A stretch of 53,338 bases of DNA from Rugamonas rubra (lineage in GTDB: Bacteria; Pseudomonadota; Gammaproteobacteria; Burkholderiales; Burkholderiaceae_D). The notes beneath the pieces are model-generated. The model was given only the letters and a program-made list of their open reading frames with translations. It ran no database searches and was not told the DNA's origin. Both the position numbers and the translations under genes were made by a program. The DNA is taken from assembly GCF_900114705.1 (NCBI RefSeq), contig NZ_FOTW01000036.1, forward strand, positions 1-53,338. Reading direction: 5' to 3'. Position 1 is the first letter of the stretch. Each line of letters starts with the position of its first letter. Shown here piece after piece: positions 31,896-41,619 of this stretch.

Positions 31896-32471
31896 CTAGA
31901 AACCCCAGCCGGCGCCGGCGCCCAGCAGCGTGGCCAGGCCGAGCAGGGCGAACACGGCCGCCGCGATGCCGTGCACCAGCTTCAGCGACACCCGGCCGGC
32001 GATGCGCTCGCCCAGGTAGACCGCCGGCACGTTGGCCAGCATCATGCCGACCGTGGTGCCGGCCACCACCGCCGCCAGGCTGTGGTAGCGCGCCGCCAGC
32101 GCCACCGTGGCGATCTGCGTCTTGTCGCCCATCTCGGCCATGAAGAAGGCGATCAGGGTGGTCAGGAACACGCCGTAGCCGGCCAGCTTGGTGTCCTCGT
32201 CGTCGAGTTTGTCGGGCACCAGGGTCCAGGCGGCCATCGCCAGGAAGCCGGCGCCCAGCACCCAGCGCAGCAGGTCCGGCCCCATCAGGCCGGTGACCCA
32301 GCCGCCGACGGCGGCGGCGAAGGCGTGGTTGGCGATGGTGGCGACGAGGATCGCCAGCACGATGGGAAGGGGACGGCGGAATTTGGCGGCCAGCACGAAG
32401 GCCAGCAACTGGGTTTTGTCGCCGATTTCGGCGAGCGCGACGATGCCGCTAGAGACGAGGAAAGCTTCCAT
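31896..32471 (-). CDS. TMEM165/GDT1 family manganese exporter
   Basis: An inner-membrane protein of 191 residues, six predicted membrane helices, made of two inverted halves. Each half carries the family motif: EIGDKTQ (15-21) and EMGDKTQ (113-119), the acidic residues of which bind cation. I use ATG 32471 (MEAFLVSSGIVALAEIGDKTQ read from residue 1); the extra frame to 32534 covers the riboswitch leader. Bacterial relatives export Mn2+. The yybP-ykoY riboswitch directly upstream, a Mn2+ sensor, strongly supports that role and induction by excess manganese. Confidence 0.93.
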   Translation of the reverse strand: MEAFLVSSGIVALAEIGDKTQLLAFVLAAKFRRPLPIVLAILVATIANHAFAAAVGGWVTGLMGPDLLRWVLGAGFLAMAAWTLVPDKLDDEDTKLAGYGVFLTTLIAFFMAEMGDKTQIATVALAARYHSLAAVVAGTTVGMMLANVPAVYLGERIAGRVSLKLVHGIAAAVFALLGLATLLGAGAGWGF

Positions 32472-32505
32472 GGGGATGAGGGTGGTACGCGGGCCGGACG
32501 GTTTA

Positions 32506-32556
32506 CCAATGATCCAGGGGCGACTCCGGCCCATGCGGCCGCCCCTTGATCAATGG
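32506..32556 (-). promoter_or_regulatory. Expression-platform hairpin of the Mn riboswitch
   Basis: On the minus strand CCATTGATCAAGGGGCG pairs with CGCCCCTGGATCATTGG with two mismatches over 17 positions. It overlaps the 3' end of the aptamer and ends 34 bases before the exporter ATG. No U-run follows, so translational control or competition with the aptamer is more likely than simple termination. Confidence 0.65.
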
Positions 32557-32655
32557 TCTCGTCAAGTGGATCACCATCTGCACCACGGCCTGCGGGCCGA
32601 TTATGTTGATGCAGATTCCGCCGGACGGGCCGACGGACGACTACTCCCCAATGTT
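32545..32655 (-). ncRNA. yybP-ykoY manganese riboswitch aptamer
   Basis: Read on the minus strand the leader contains the hallmark TTGGGGAGTAG (first Mn-site loop, 32641-32651). It is followed by a CATCAACATAATC segment and a GGCCGTGGTGCAGATGG arm, ending in GACGAGACCATTGATCAAG. These are the conserved blocks of the yybP-ykoY class in order. The class binds Mn2+ and turns on Mn exporters; the gene it precedes is exactly such an exporter. Boundaries are approximate, and a covariance-model score was not computed. Confidence 0.88.
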
Positions 32656-32776
32656 CAGCGGCGATGATACCGCAACGGCGCCGCCCGGTCCAGCGCGGCG
32701 CCCTGTGCTATTCTGCTCGGCGCTGCTGCCCTTGCCGGCAATCTTTTTCAATTGCTCATTTTTTGCGAAGACCACC

Positions 32777-34627
32777 ATGCCCACTCCACATTCCCTGCGC
32801 CTGGCGCTGTGCCTGCTGCTCGGCCTCGCCGCCCAGGCCCAGGCCGACCCGCTCAGCTACGCCCGCTACGACCAGGTGCGCACCAGCGACCTGCACCTCG
32901 ACCTGAAGGCCGACTTCGCCAGCAAGACGCTGAGCGGCTACGCCGAGCTGAGCCTGAACTGGCTCGACAAGTCGGCGCGCAGCCTGGTGCTCGACACGCG
33001 CGACCTGAGCATCGCCCGCGTCCAGGTGCTGGGCGCCAACGGCAAATGGGCGCCGGCCTCCTACATGCTCGACAAGCTGGAGGCCGACAAGGGCCGCGCC
33101 CTGCGCATCGCCGTCGCCGCCCAGCCGCGGAAGGTGCGCATCTACTACCACACGGCGCCCGCCGCCGCCGCGCTGCAGTGGATGACGCCGCAGCAGACCA
33201 TGTCGGGCAAGCGGCCCTTCATGTTCAGCCAGTCCGAGACCATCAACGCGCGCTCCTGGGCGCCGCTGCAGGACACCCCGGCGGTGCGCTTCACCTACAG
33301 CGCCCGCATCGACGCGCCGGCCGGCCTGCGCGTGGTGATGAGCGCCGAGAACGACCAGAACGCCAGCGGCGCCGGCGGCTGGAAGTTCCGCATGGCCCAG
33401 CCGATCCCGGCCTACCTGCTGGCCATCGCCATCGGCGAACTCGAGCTGCGCAAGCTCGGCCCGCGCTCGGCCGTCTACGCCGAGCCGGCCCGCATCGAAG
33501 CGGCCGCCTGGGAGCTGGCCGACACCGAGAAGATGATCGCCGCCGCCGAGAGCCTGTACGGCCCCTACCGCTGGGAGCGCTACGACATGATCGTGCTGCC
33601 GCCGTCCTTCCCCATCGGCGGCATGGAGAACCCGCGCCTGACCTTCCTGACACCGACCATGATCGCCGGCGACCGCAGCCTGGTCGACCTGATCGCCCAC
33701 GAGCTGGCCCACTCCTGGTCCGGCAACCTGGTCACCAACGCCTCGTGGAAGCACTGGTGGCTCAACGAGGGCTTCACCACCTACGTGACGACGCGCATCG
33801 TCGAGAGCCTGTACGGCGCCGACGTCGCCGAGATCGGCCTGCAGCTCGAGCAGGAGGAGCTGTTCGCCTCGCTGCCGGAGATCCCGCCGGCGCGCCAGGC
33901 GCTGCTCAGCCGCGACCCCGACGAGCGCCCGGCCGCCACCTACACCGACGAGGGCCTGGCCTATCCGAAAGGCGCCTGGTTCCTGCGCACGCTCGAGCAG
34001 CGCGCCGGCCGCGCCGTGTTCGACCCCTTCCTGCGCGGCTGGTTCGACCAGCACGCCTTCCAGTCGGCCACCACCGAGCAGTTCGTCGCCTACCTGCGCA
34101 AGAACCTGCTCGACGGCCATCCCGAGCTGATGGGCGAGGCCGAGCTCGACGAGTGGCTGCACGGCGTCGGCGTGCCGGCCAGCGCCAAGCGCGCCGTCTC
34201 GCCGCGGCTGGCCGCCGTCGACGCCCAGCGCGACGCCTGGCTCAAGGGTGCGCTGGCCACCAAGGACATCGACAGCAAGGCCTGGATCGCCACCGAGTGG
34301 ATGCACTTCCTCAACGACATCAGCGGCAAGGCCACGGCGGCCCAGTTGGCCGAGCTCGACCAGCAGTTCGGCCTAGGCAAGAGCGGCAACAACGAGATCG
34401 CCTACCGCTTCTACCTGGCCTCGGTGAAGGCCGGCTACAACGTGCGCGAGCCGCTCGGCAGCTTCCTGATGAGCGTGGGCCGGCAGAAGTTCGTCGTGCC
34501 GCTGTACACCGCGCTGCTCAAGACGGCGGACGACAAGGCCTGGGCCAAGGCGCTGTACGCCAAGGCGCGCGAACGCTACCACCCGGTGACCCAGGGCGCG
34601 GTCGACAAGCAGTTCGCCAAGAAGTAG
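32777..34627 (+). CDS. M1 family aminopeptidase (leukotriene A4 hydrolase-like), exported
   Basis: A zinc aminopeptidase of 616 residues. The start ATG 32777 gives a signal peptide (1-23, cleaved after QAQA); the longer frame upstream overlaps the riboswitch region. The exopeptidase motif GGMEN is at 281-285, and the zinc site HELAH is at 308-312 with the third ligand E331 in NEGF. The C-terminal helical domain resembles the LTA4H/aminopeptidase B branch. It likely acts in the periplasm on peptides. It is transcribed divergently from the Mn exporter and ends at a strong terminator. Confidence 0.93.
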   Translation: MPTPHSLRLALCLLLGLAAQAQADPLSYARYDQVRTSDLHLDLKADFASKTLSGYAELSLNWLDKSARSLVLDTRDLSIARVQVLGANGKWAPASYMLDKLEADKGRALRIAVAAQPRKVRIYYHTAPAAAALQWMTPQQTMSGKRPFMFSQSETINARSWAPLQDTPAVRFTYSARIDAPAGLRVVMSAENDQNASGAGGWKFRMAQPIPAYLLAIAIGELELRKLGPRSAVYAEPARIEAAAWELADTEKMIAAAESLYGPYRWERYDMIVLPPSFPIGGMENPRLTFLTPTMIAGDRSLVDLIAHELAHSWSGNLVTNASWKHWWLNEGFTTYVTTRIVESLYGADVAEIGLQLEQEELFASLPEIPPARQALLSRDPDERPAATYTDEGLAYPKGAWFLRTLEQRAGRAVFDPFLRGWFDQHAFQSATTEQFVAYLRKNLLDGHPELMGEAELDEWLHGVGVPASAKRAVSPRLAAVDAQRDAWLKGALATKDIDSKAWIATEWMHFLNDISGKATAAQLAELDQQFGLGKSGNNEIAYRFYLASVKAGYNVREPLGSFLMSVGRQKFVVPLYTALLKTADDKAWAKALYAKARERYHPVTQGAVDKQFAKK

Positions 34628-34680
34628 GGCGCCCGGCGGCGCTCGGCGCTCGGCGCCGTGCCGCCCGCCGCGCGGCAGTC

Positions 34681-34710
34681 AAGGCCAGTCCCGTCGGACT
34701 GGCCTTTTTT
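34681..34710 (+). terminator. Intrinsic terminator after the M1 aminopeptidase
   Basis: AAGGCCAGTCC, loop CGTC, GGACTGGCCTT then a six-T tract. It has a perfect 11-bp stem and lies 53 bases past the stop. Confidence 0.95.
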
Positions 34711-34847
34711 GCATCCGCGCGTACCGCCTCGCGCTACCCCAAGTGGCGTCCGATGGTGCTGCGCACAAATGACTGGAGTCTTGCCCGGGAAATTGCAACA
34801 CTTTGTTTCCGGCGCGACGTGCGCCCCAAGCAAACCAGGAGGCAGGC

Positions 34848-35195
34848 ATGATGGCGAGACAGGCGATGTGGCAACGCATGATGTTGCTCGGCACCTTGTG
34901 CTGCCTGGCCGGCTCGGCCCCGGCCGCGCTGCCGCCGCCGCCGCCGGCCCCCGCCGGGCCCGCCGCCGAGGCCGGCGGCCCGCCCAAGGGCATGGCCCTG
35001 TTCGAGCGTTACGCCCCCAGCATGCCCGACATTTCGCTGCGCTTCCGCCTGCTCGGCTTCCCCGCCGACGCGCTGCGCAAGCCCTTGCGCTTGAGCCAGG
35101 CCGGCGCGCCGGCCGCGCCGCCGCCGGCCTTTGCCTACCTGGACGACGGCCCGGCGCCGACGGCGTCCGCCGCCACGGCACCGCGCGCGCCCTGA
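34848..35195 (+). CDS. Small exported Pro/Ala-rich protein, unknown function
   Basis: A 115-residue hypothetical protein. AGGAGG (34837-34842) sits five bases before ATG 34848, so the start is well supported. A signal peptide (MMARQAMWQRMMLLGTLCCLAG, shown in parts, about 1-28) is followed by PAALPPPPPAPAGPAAEAGG, a short conserved-looking core (LFERYAPSMPDISLRFRLLGFPADALRKPL) and a disordered Ala/Pro tail. I do not recognise a family. The next gene starts 12 bases on, so the two probably form a small envelope operon. Confidence 0.65.
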   Translation: MMARQAMWQRMMLLGTLCCLAGSAPAALPPPPPAPAGPAAEAGGPPKGMALFERYAPSMPDISLRFRLLGFPADALRKPLRLSQAGAPAAPPPAFAYLDDGPAPTASAATAPRAP

Positions 35196-35207
35196 ACGGA
35201 GTCGACC

Positions 35208-35566
35208 ATGATGAATATCCTGAGCAGATTGAGCTGGGCCATGCTGCTGTTGCTGGGCGGTTGCGCCGTGCTCGGCAACGGCGCCGTCAGCCGCATGAGC
35301 CGTGGCGAGATGGACCACGCCATCAAGGTCGGCCACAGCACCAAGGCCGACATCGTCGCCGCCTTCGGCGACTCGCACGTGTTCAAGTTCGACAGCGGCT
35401 ACGAGATCTGGGTCTACCAGGACCGGCAGAGCGTGCCCGGCTTCTTGCGCTACCTGCCCATCATCGGCACGGCCGCGCTGTTCGTGCCGGACCGCAGCCG
35501 CGAGCTGGTGCTGCTGTTCGGCAGCGACGGCGTGCTGCGCAAGTACCGCCTGCACCAATTCCGCAG

Positions 35567-35570
<4 letters not shown>
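35208..35570 (+). CDS. Lipoprotein with BamE/SmpA-like core
   Basis: 120 residues. CGGAG precedes ATG 35208 by six bases. The lipobox LLGGC places the lipidated cysteine at residue 19. The core GHSTKADIVAAFGDSHVFKFDSGYE (in parts, about 42-66) followed by IWVYQ resembles the BamE/SmpA-OmlA fold (a start-of-helix GxTKxDVxxxLG pattern), a small outer-membrane lipoprotein type. It is not BamE itself by neighbours or length, so the function is unknown. Its stop codon overlaps tail-to-tail with the diguanylate cyclase gene (shared TTAA). Confidence 0.75.
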
Positions 35571-37288
<1,718 letters not shown>

Positions 37289-37553
37289 GGCGGGAAATTC
37301 TCTTGCAGTTTGCTTGGCGTGTGGCGGGAAAACGTTTGCCCTCGCAAATCGTATTTTTCTAAATGGCAATATGCCACAAGACGGCCGCCGTGTCGCCCGG
37401 CATCTGCCGGCGGTGGCCGGCGGCGCCACGTTTGCGGCCGCGCCGGGTGGTTGCGGTAAAGGATTGGTCTGCTCGACTGCGCTTGCGGTCTTGGATTGGC
37501 ATTCTTGTTGCTGCATGAAACGCAACACGCCGCGGCGCCGCCGGCGCGCCGCC

Positions 37554-38393
37554 TCAGGGCAGCGGCCGCAGCTCGAACACGCGGCGCTTGCCGGCGCGGA
37601 TCTCGTCCAGGCTGCGGCGGAAGGCCGGCACGCCGTTGAACAGGCGGGCGAAGCTGCCGTCCTGTTGCGCCAGGCGCAGGCCGCGCTCGATGCGCGCCGC
37701 CAGCGCCGGATTGTCGCGGCTGACGAAGAAGTGGAAGGGCACGCGGTAGTGCAGGAAGATGTCCGGTTCGACCACCAGGTCGCGCCCGGCGTGCACGCGC
37801 TGCTCGAACCAGGCCTCGTAGACGCCGCGCGGCAGGTAGTCGAAGCGGCCGCCCTGCAGCATGGGGAACAGGAACTCGTAGGAGATCGCCGTCACCACCG
37901 GCAGGCCGTTGGCGCGCAGGATCTCGGTCGAGGGCCAGTTGACGCCGGCGCCGGCGCGCAGCGCGGCCAGTTGCTCGAGGGTGCGCACGGCGGCGAAGCG
38001 GGACGCGTCTTGGCGGCGGATCAGCAGCACGCGGTAGTCGTTCAGCTCGCCCAACAGCGACACCGGCACGGCCAGCAGCTCGCGCTCGCGCTGGGCGTTG
38101 CTGCCGTCCCAGATGACGTTGATGACGCCGTTGTTCTTCAGCTCCAGCGCCTGGCGCGGGCTGGTCAGCTCGCGCGGGAAGACGCTGATCTCGAACGGGC
38201 CGTCGCTGGCGCGGGTCTTTTCCAGCGCCAGGCGCAGCAGCGCGGGGAAGTAGGCGGCGTGCTCGCGCGCGCTCGGATGCAGCGGCGGCAGCACGATGCG
38301 CAGCGGCGCCGCCGCTGGCGCGGCCGTTGCCGGCGGCGCCCACGCCAGCAAGGCCGCGAGCAGCGGCGGCAGCGACAGCAGCGAACGGAACAT
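37554..38393 (-). CDS. Periplasmic solute-binding protein (SBP_bac_3 type)
   Basis: A type 2 periplasmic binding fold protein of 279 residues from ATG 38393 (MFRSLLSLPPLLAALLAW, signal peptide). ATGs at 38408 and 38441 are alternatives with no better ribosome-binding site. The core has LELKNNGVINVIWDGSNAQRE in parts, LLGELNDYRVLLIRRQD and FHFFVSRDNPALAARIERGL, typical of amino-acid-binding-like proteins. No permease or ATPase gene is adjacent, so it may be an orphan sensor or scavenging component rather than part of an ABC transporter. Confidence 0.78.
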   Translation of the reverse strand: MFRSLLSLPPLLAALLAWAPPATAAPAAAPLRIVLPPLHPSAREHAAYFPALLRLALEKTRASDGPFEISVFPRELTSPRQALELKNNGVINVIWDGSNAQRERELLAVPVSLLGELNDYRVLLIRRQDASRFAAVRTLEQLAALRAGAGVNWPSTEILRANGLPVVTAISYEFLFPMLQGGRFDYLPRGVYEAWFEQRVHAGRDLVVEPDIFLHYRVPFHFFVSRDNPALAARIERGLRLAQQDGSFARLFNGVPAFRRSLDEIRAGKRRVFELRPLP

Positions 38394-38476
38394 GGACGGA
38401 GCGGGCATGCGCGGTGTGGGTGTGGACGAACAAGCCACCATGGTAACTGATCACCGGCCCACGCCGCGCGCGGGCG

Positions 38477-38513
38477 AAAAAAAGGCCGGGCGGCGCAGCT
38501 GCGCCCCCGGCCC
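38477..38513 (-). terminator. Terminator of aqpZ (minus strand)
   Basis: On the minus strand GGGCCGGGGGCGCAGC pairs with GCTGCGCCGCCCGGCC and runs into seven Ts. The structure lies 32 bases after the aqpZ stop. Confidence 0.9.
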
Positions 38514-38544
38514 GTTGACGCGGCGGCCCTCAGGCCGGCCCGGC

Positions 38545-39231
38545 TCAGTCCTTCTTGCCGATGGCGCGGTAGATCAGCGCGCCGAGCAGGGCGCCGGCGA
38601 TCGGCGCCACCCAGAACAACCACAGCTGGCTGGTGGCCCAGCCGCCCACGTACAGCGCCACGCCGGTGCTGCGCGCCGGGTTGACCGAGGTGTTGGTGAC
38701 CGGGATGCTGATCAGGTGGATCAGGGTCAGGCACAGGCCGATCGGCAGCGGCGCGAAGCCGGCCGGGGCGCGGCCGTCGGTGGCGCCAAGGATGACGACC
38801 AGGAACATCGCCGTCATCACCACCTCGGTGACCAGCGCGGCGGTCAGCGAGTAGCCGCCCGGCGAGTGCTCGCCGTAGCCGTTCGAGGCGAAGCCGCCGG
38901 CCAGGTCGAAGCCGGCCTTGCCGCTGGCGATCAGGTACAGCACGCCGCCGGCGGCGATGCCGCCGAGCACCTGGGCGACGATGTAGGGCAGCAGCTTGCT
39001 GGCGGGGAAGCGGCCGCCGGCCCACAGGCCGATCGACACGGCCGGGTTCAGGTGGCAGCCGGAGATGTGGCCGATGGCGTAGGCCATGGTCAGCACGGTC
39101 AGGCCGAAGGCCAGCGAGACGCCCAGCAGGCCGATGCCGACGCCGGGGAAGGCGGCCGCCAGCACGGCGCTACCGCAGCCGCCCAGCACCAGCCAGAAGG
39201 TACCAAAAAATTCAGCTCCGTATTGTTTCAT
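38545..39231 (-). CDS. aqpZ: Aquaporin Z
   Basis: A tetrameric inner-membrane water channel of 228 residues with six membrane helices. The two NPA motifs are HLNPAVS (first half) and SVNPARS (second half). Residues typical of AqpZ selectivity are present (NTSVNPARS with the filter Arg; HLISIPVTNTS with the filter His). It is monocistronic with its own terminator, and AGGAAC precedes the ATG. Its presence near the cyclic glucan synthase fits general osmoadaptation, but the two are not in one operon. Confidence 0.96.
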   Translation of the reverse strand: MKQYGAEFFGTFWLVLGGCGSAVLAAAFPGVGIGLLGVSLAFGLTVLTMAYAIGHISGCHLNPAVSIGLWAGGRFPASKLLPYIVAQVLGGIAAGGVLYLIASGKAGFDLAGGFASNGYGEHSPGGYSLTAALVTEVVMTAMFLVVILGATDGRAPAGFAPLPIGLCLTLIHLISIPVTNTSVNPARSTGVALYVGGWATSQLWLFWVAPIAGALLGALIYRAIGKKD

Positions 39232-39630
39232 TGGGCTTGTTCCTATAGAAATGTTGTTGTTGAGAGTGCATTGTCTAAATTATTACTTTGCGACGGTGGC
39301 AATGTACATGCGGCGGCCGAAAAAGTCCACCGGCAAAGGCGACAAGGCGCCGGGTTGCGTCCCCGCAACAGCGCCGGCCCCGCGCCGCCACGGGCGTGGC
39401 GCGGGGCGGCGCGGCGCCGTATGTGTCGATTGGAAATTATTTCTCTTTGGCAGTTATTTAAAGCGCCAGCGCCAGCAACTCCAGCTACAATTGGTTTGCC
39501 AGTGAGGGCGCGGCCGGGTGTTTCAACGCTTCCCTTTCGCGCCGCATTGGCACAGAATGTGGGAACATGTTTCGCAACGGCATGCCCGCGGTCGGCGTGT
39601 CCCGAATGGTTTTTTCGGCGGTGGGGTCCA
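39232..39630. other. Divergent intergenic region with long inverted repeat
   Basis: This 399-base gap separates aqpZ from the chemotaxis cluster. A near-perfect 15-bp GC stem with one bulge (39371-39386 with 39398-39412) lies in the middle without a U-run. A/T-rich stretches at 39232-39300 and 39425-39460 could hold the aqpZ and chemotaxis promoters. I found no convincing sigma-28 or sigma-54 consensus. No gene is seen. Confidence 0.55.
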
Positions 39631-40791
39631 GTGAAAAATATCACCAGTCTCGGCAGCGCAACCCTGTTTCCCCTCGCCCTGGCGCTGGGCGGCGCCGTCG
39701 GCACGCTGGCGGCCGGCTGGGGCCACGCCGGCTGGCCGGCCTGGTTGTGGGCCGCGCTGCTGCTGGCCGCCGGCGCCGGCGCCGCGCGCGTGCTCGGCGC
39801 GGCCGGCGCCGCGCCGCAGGCCATGATCGAGCGCTACCTGGAGGGACGCGAACAGTTCGGCGACGCCGTGCTGCCGGTCTGGAGCCGCCACCTCGAATCG
39901 TCGCGCAGCCAGATGGAGGACGCCGTGGCCGAGCTGGCCGGCCGCTTCTCCTCCATCGTCGACAAGCTCGACAACACCCTGCACGTGGCCGGCGCCGGCC
40001 AGCAGGGCGGCGCCGGCCCCTCGCTGGCCGAGGTGTTCGGCCACAGCCAGAGCCAGCTCGGCTCGGTGGTCGCCTCGATGCAGTCGGCGATGCGCTCCAA
40101 ACAAACCATGCTCGACCAGATCAAGCAGCTCGAGGGCTACACCCGCGAACTGCGCGGCATGGCCGAGGGCGTCGCCAGCATCGCCGCCCAGACCAATCTG
40201 CTGGCGCTCAACGCGGCCATCGAGGCGGCCCGCGCCGGCCCGGCCGGGGCCGGCTTCGCGGTGGTCGCCACCGAGGTGCGCAACCTGTCGAACCGCTCGG
40301 CCGAGACCGGCCGCAGCATCGCCGAGCGGGTCGGCCAGATCAGCCGCGCCATCATCGCCGCCAGCCAGGCGGCCGAGCTGTCGAGCGAGCAGGAGAACGC
40401 CTCGCTGCAGTCGGCCGAGGGGCTGATCGCCGCCGTGCTGGGCGACTTCCGCCAGGTCACCGACGCGCTGCAGCAGTCGACCGAGCTGCTCAAGCAGGAC
40501 AGCGTGGCGATCCAGGGCGAAGTCGGCGAGGCGCTGGTGCAACTGCAGTTCCAGGACCGGGTCAGCCAGGTGATGGCCCACGTGCGCGACAATATGGACC
40601 TGCTGCCGCGGCTGCTGCGCGACAACCGCGCCCGCTACGCCGAGGGCGCGGTCCTCGAGCCGCTGGCCGCCGCCGCCCTGCTCGGCGAGCTGGAGAAGAC
40701 CTACGCGATGGCCGAGGAGCACGCCGTGCACCACGGCGGCCAGGCCCGCCCGGCGGCCGCCGCCGCCGCCGACGAGGTGACCTTTTTCTAA
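39631..40791 (+). CDS. MCP-like protein without HAMP, with CheZ-like motif
   Basis: 386 residues from GTG 39631 (MKNITSLGSATLF). Two hydrophobic segments (about 10-30 and 35-58) leave almost no periplasmic loop, and there is no HAMP domain. The cytoplasmic part holds the receptor hairpin tip (about 184-220, AAQTNLLALNAAIEAARAG). After it comes LQFQDRVSQVM with FQDxxxQ at 307-313. D309 and Q313 have the same spacing as the CheZ catalytic pair D143/Q147. It ends DEVTFF. It is the first gene of the cluster and lies 12 bases from cheY. It may be a membrane-bound receptor-like CheY phosphatase or regulator; the receptor fold is certain, the phosphatase role is inference. Confidence 0.88.
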   Translation: MKNITSLGSATLFPLALALGGAVGTLAAGWGHAGWPAWLWAALLLAAGAGAARVLGAAGAAPQAMIERYLEGREQFGDAVLPVWSRHLESSRSQMEDAVAELAGRFSSIVDKLDNTLHVAGAGQQGGAGPSLAEVFGHSQSQLGSVVASMQSAMRSKQTMLDQIKQLEGYTRELRGMAEGVASIAAQTNLLALNAAIEAARAGPAGAGFAVVATEVRNLSNRSAETGRSIAERVGQISRAIIAASQAAELSSEQENASLQSAEGLIAAVLGDFRQVTDALQQSTELLKQDSVAIQGEVGEALVQLQFQDRVSQVMAHVRDNMDLLPRLLRDNRARYAEGAVLEPLAAAALLGELEKTYAMAEEHAVHHGGQARPAAAAAADEVTFF

Positions 40792-40803
40792 GGAGAGTAA
40801 TGC

Positions 40804-41172
40804 ATGGCCAAGACTATCATGGTGGTCGACGATTCGGCCTCGCTGCGCCAGGTGGTGGGCATCGCGCTCAAGGGCGCCGGCTACGACGTCATCGAGGGGC
40901 GCGACGGGCTCGACGCGCTGTCCAAGTGCACCGGGCAGAAGATCCACCTGGTGGTGTGCGACGTCAACATGCCCAACATGGACGGCATCACCTTCGTCAA
41001 GGAGTTCAAGCAGCTGCCGCTGTACCGCTTCACGCCGGTGATCATGCTGACCACCGAGTCGCAGGAGGGCAAGAAGCGCGAGGGCCAGGCGGCCGGCGCC
41101 AAGGCCTGGGTGGTCAAACCCTTCAAGCCCGAGGTGCTGCTGGGCGCCGTGGCCAAGCTGGTGCTGCCGTAG
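40804..41172 (+). CDS. cheY: CheY-like single-domain response regulator
   Basis: A 122-residue stand-alone receiver. The phosphoacceptor D53 is in VVCDVNMPNMDG, the acidic pair is VVDD (9-10), with T83-region MLTTES and K105 in VVKPFKP. AAGGAGAG lies upstream of the ATG. It has no output domain and is presumably phosphorylated by the CheA two genes on. With no CheZ in the cluster, dephosphorylation may depend on the upstream MCP-like protein. Confidence 0.95.
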   Translation: MAKTIMVVDDSASLRQVVGIALKGAGYDVIEGRDGLDALSKCTGQKIHLVVCDVNMPNMDGITFVKEFKQLPLYRFTPVIMLTTESQEGKKREGQAAGAKAWVVKPFKPEVLLGAVAKLVLP

Positions 41173-41251
41173 GCGGCGCCCGCCGCGCGCCCGCCTTTCC
41201 CCGCCGCGCTGGCCACAGCGCCTGTCCAACCGCCACGCCACGGAGTCCGCC

Positions 41252-41566
41252 ATGCCCGCCGATCCCAGCACCACCGCCAGCCGCCTCGCCATCGCCGGCG
41301 AGTTGACCATCTACCGCGCCGCCGAGTTGAAGGGCGAGCTGATGCAGGCGCTGGCGCGCGCCCCGCTGCTCGAGCTCGACCTGTCGGCCGTCAGCGAGCT
41401 CGACACGGCCGGCCTGCAGGTGCTGATGCTGGCCAAGCAGCACGCCACCACGCTGGGCCACCAGTTGCGCCTGGTCGGCCACAGCGCCGCCGTGCTGGAG
41501 ATCTTCGACATGCTGGACCTGGGCGGCTATTTCGGCGACGCCCTGCTGGTCTCCGCCGCCCACTGA
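41252..41566 (+). CDS. STAS domain protein (anti-anti-sigma-like)
   Basis: 104 residues, one STAS domain (about 8-100). The phospho-site loop reads ELDTAGLQVL, with Thr where SpoIIAA-type proteins usually have Ser. GGAG precedes the ATG. Genes of this kind between cheY and cheA are seen in several proteobacterial chemosensory clusters; their role is not settled. No partner anti-sigma kinase of the RsbW type is visible in the window. Confidence 0.88.
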   Translation: MPADPSTTASRLAIAGELTIYRAAELKGELMQALARAPLLELDLSAVSELDTAGLQVLMLAKQHATTLGHQLRLVGHSAAVLEIFDMLDLGGYFGDALLVSAAH

Positions 41567-41619
41567 ATTCGCCGACCAACCCGCCGACGCCACCGCCGAC
41601 CTGCCTAGCGAGGTAAGCC

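Noticed and set aside
32546..32776. Upstream extension of the M1 aminopeptidase frame
   Set aside because: It would place the signal peptide internally and overlaps the riboswitch; ATG 32777 is better.
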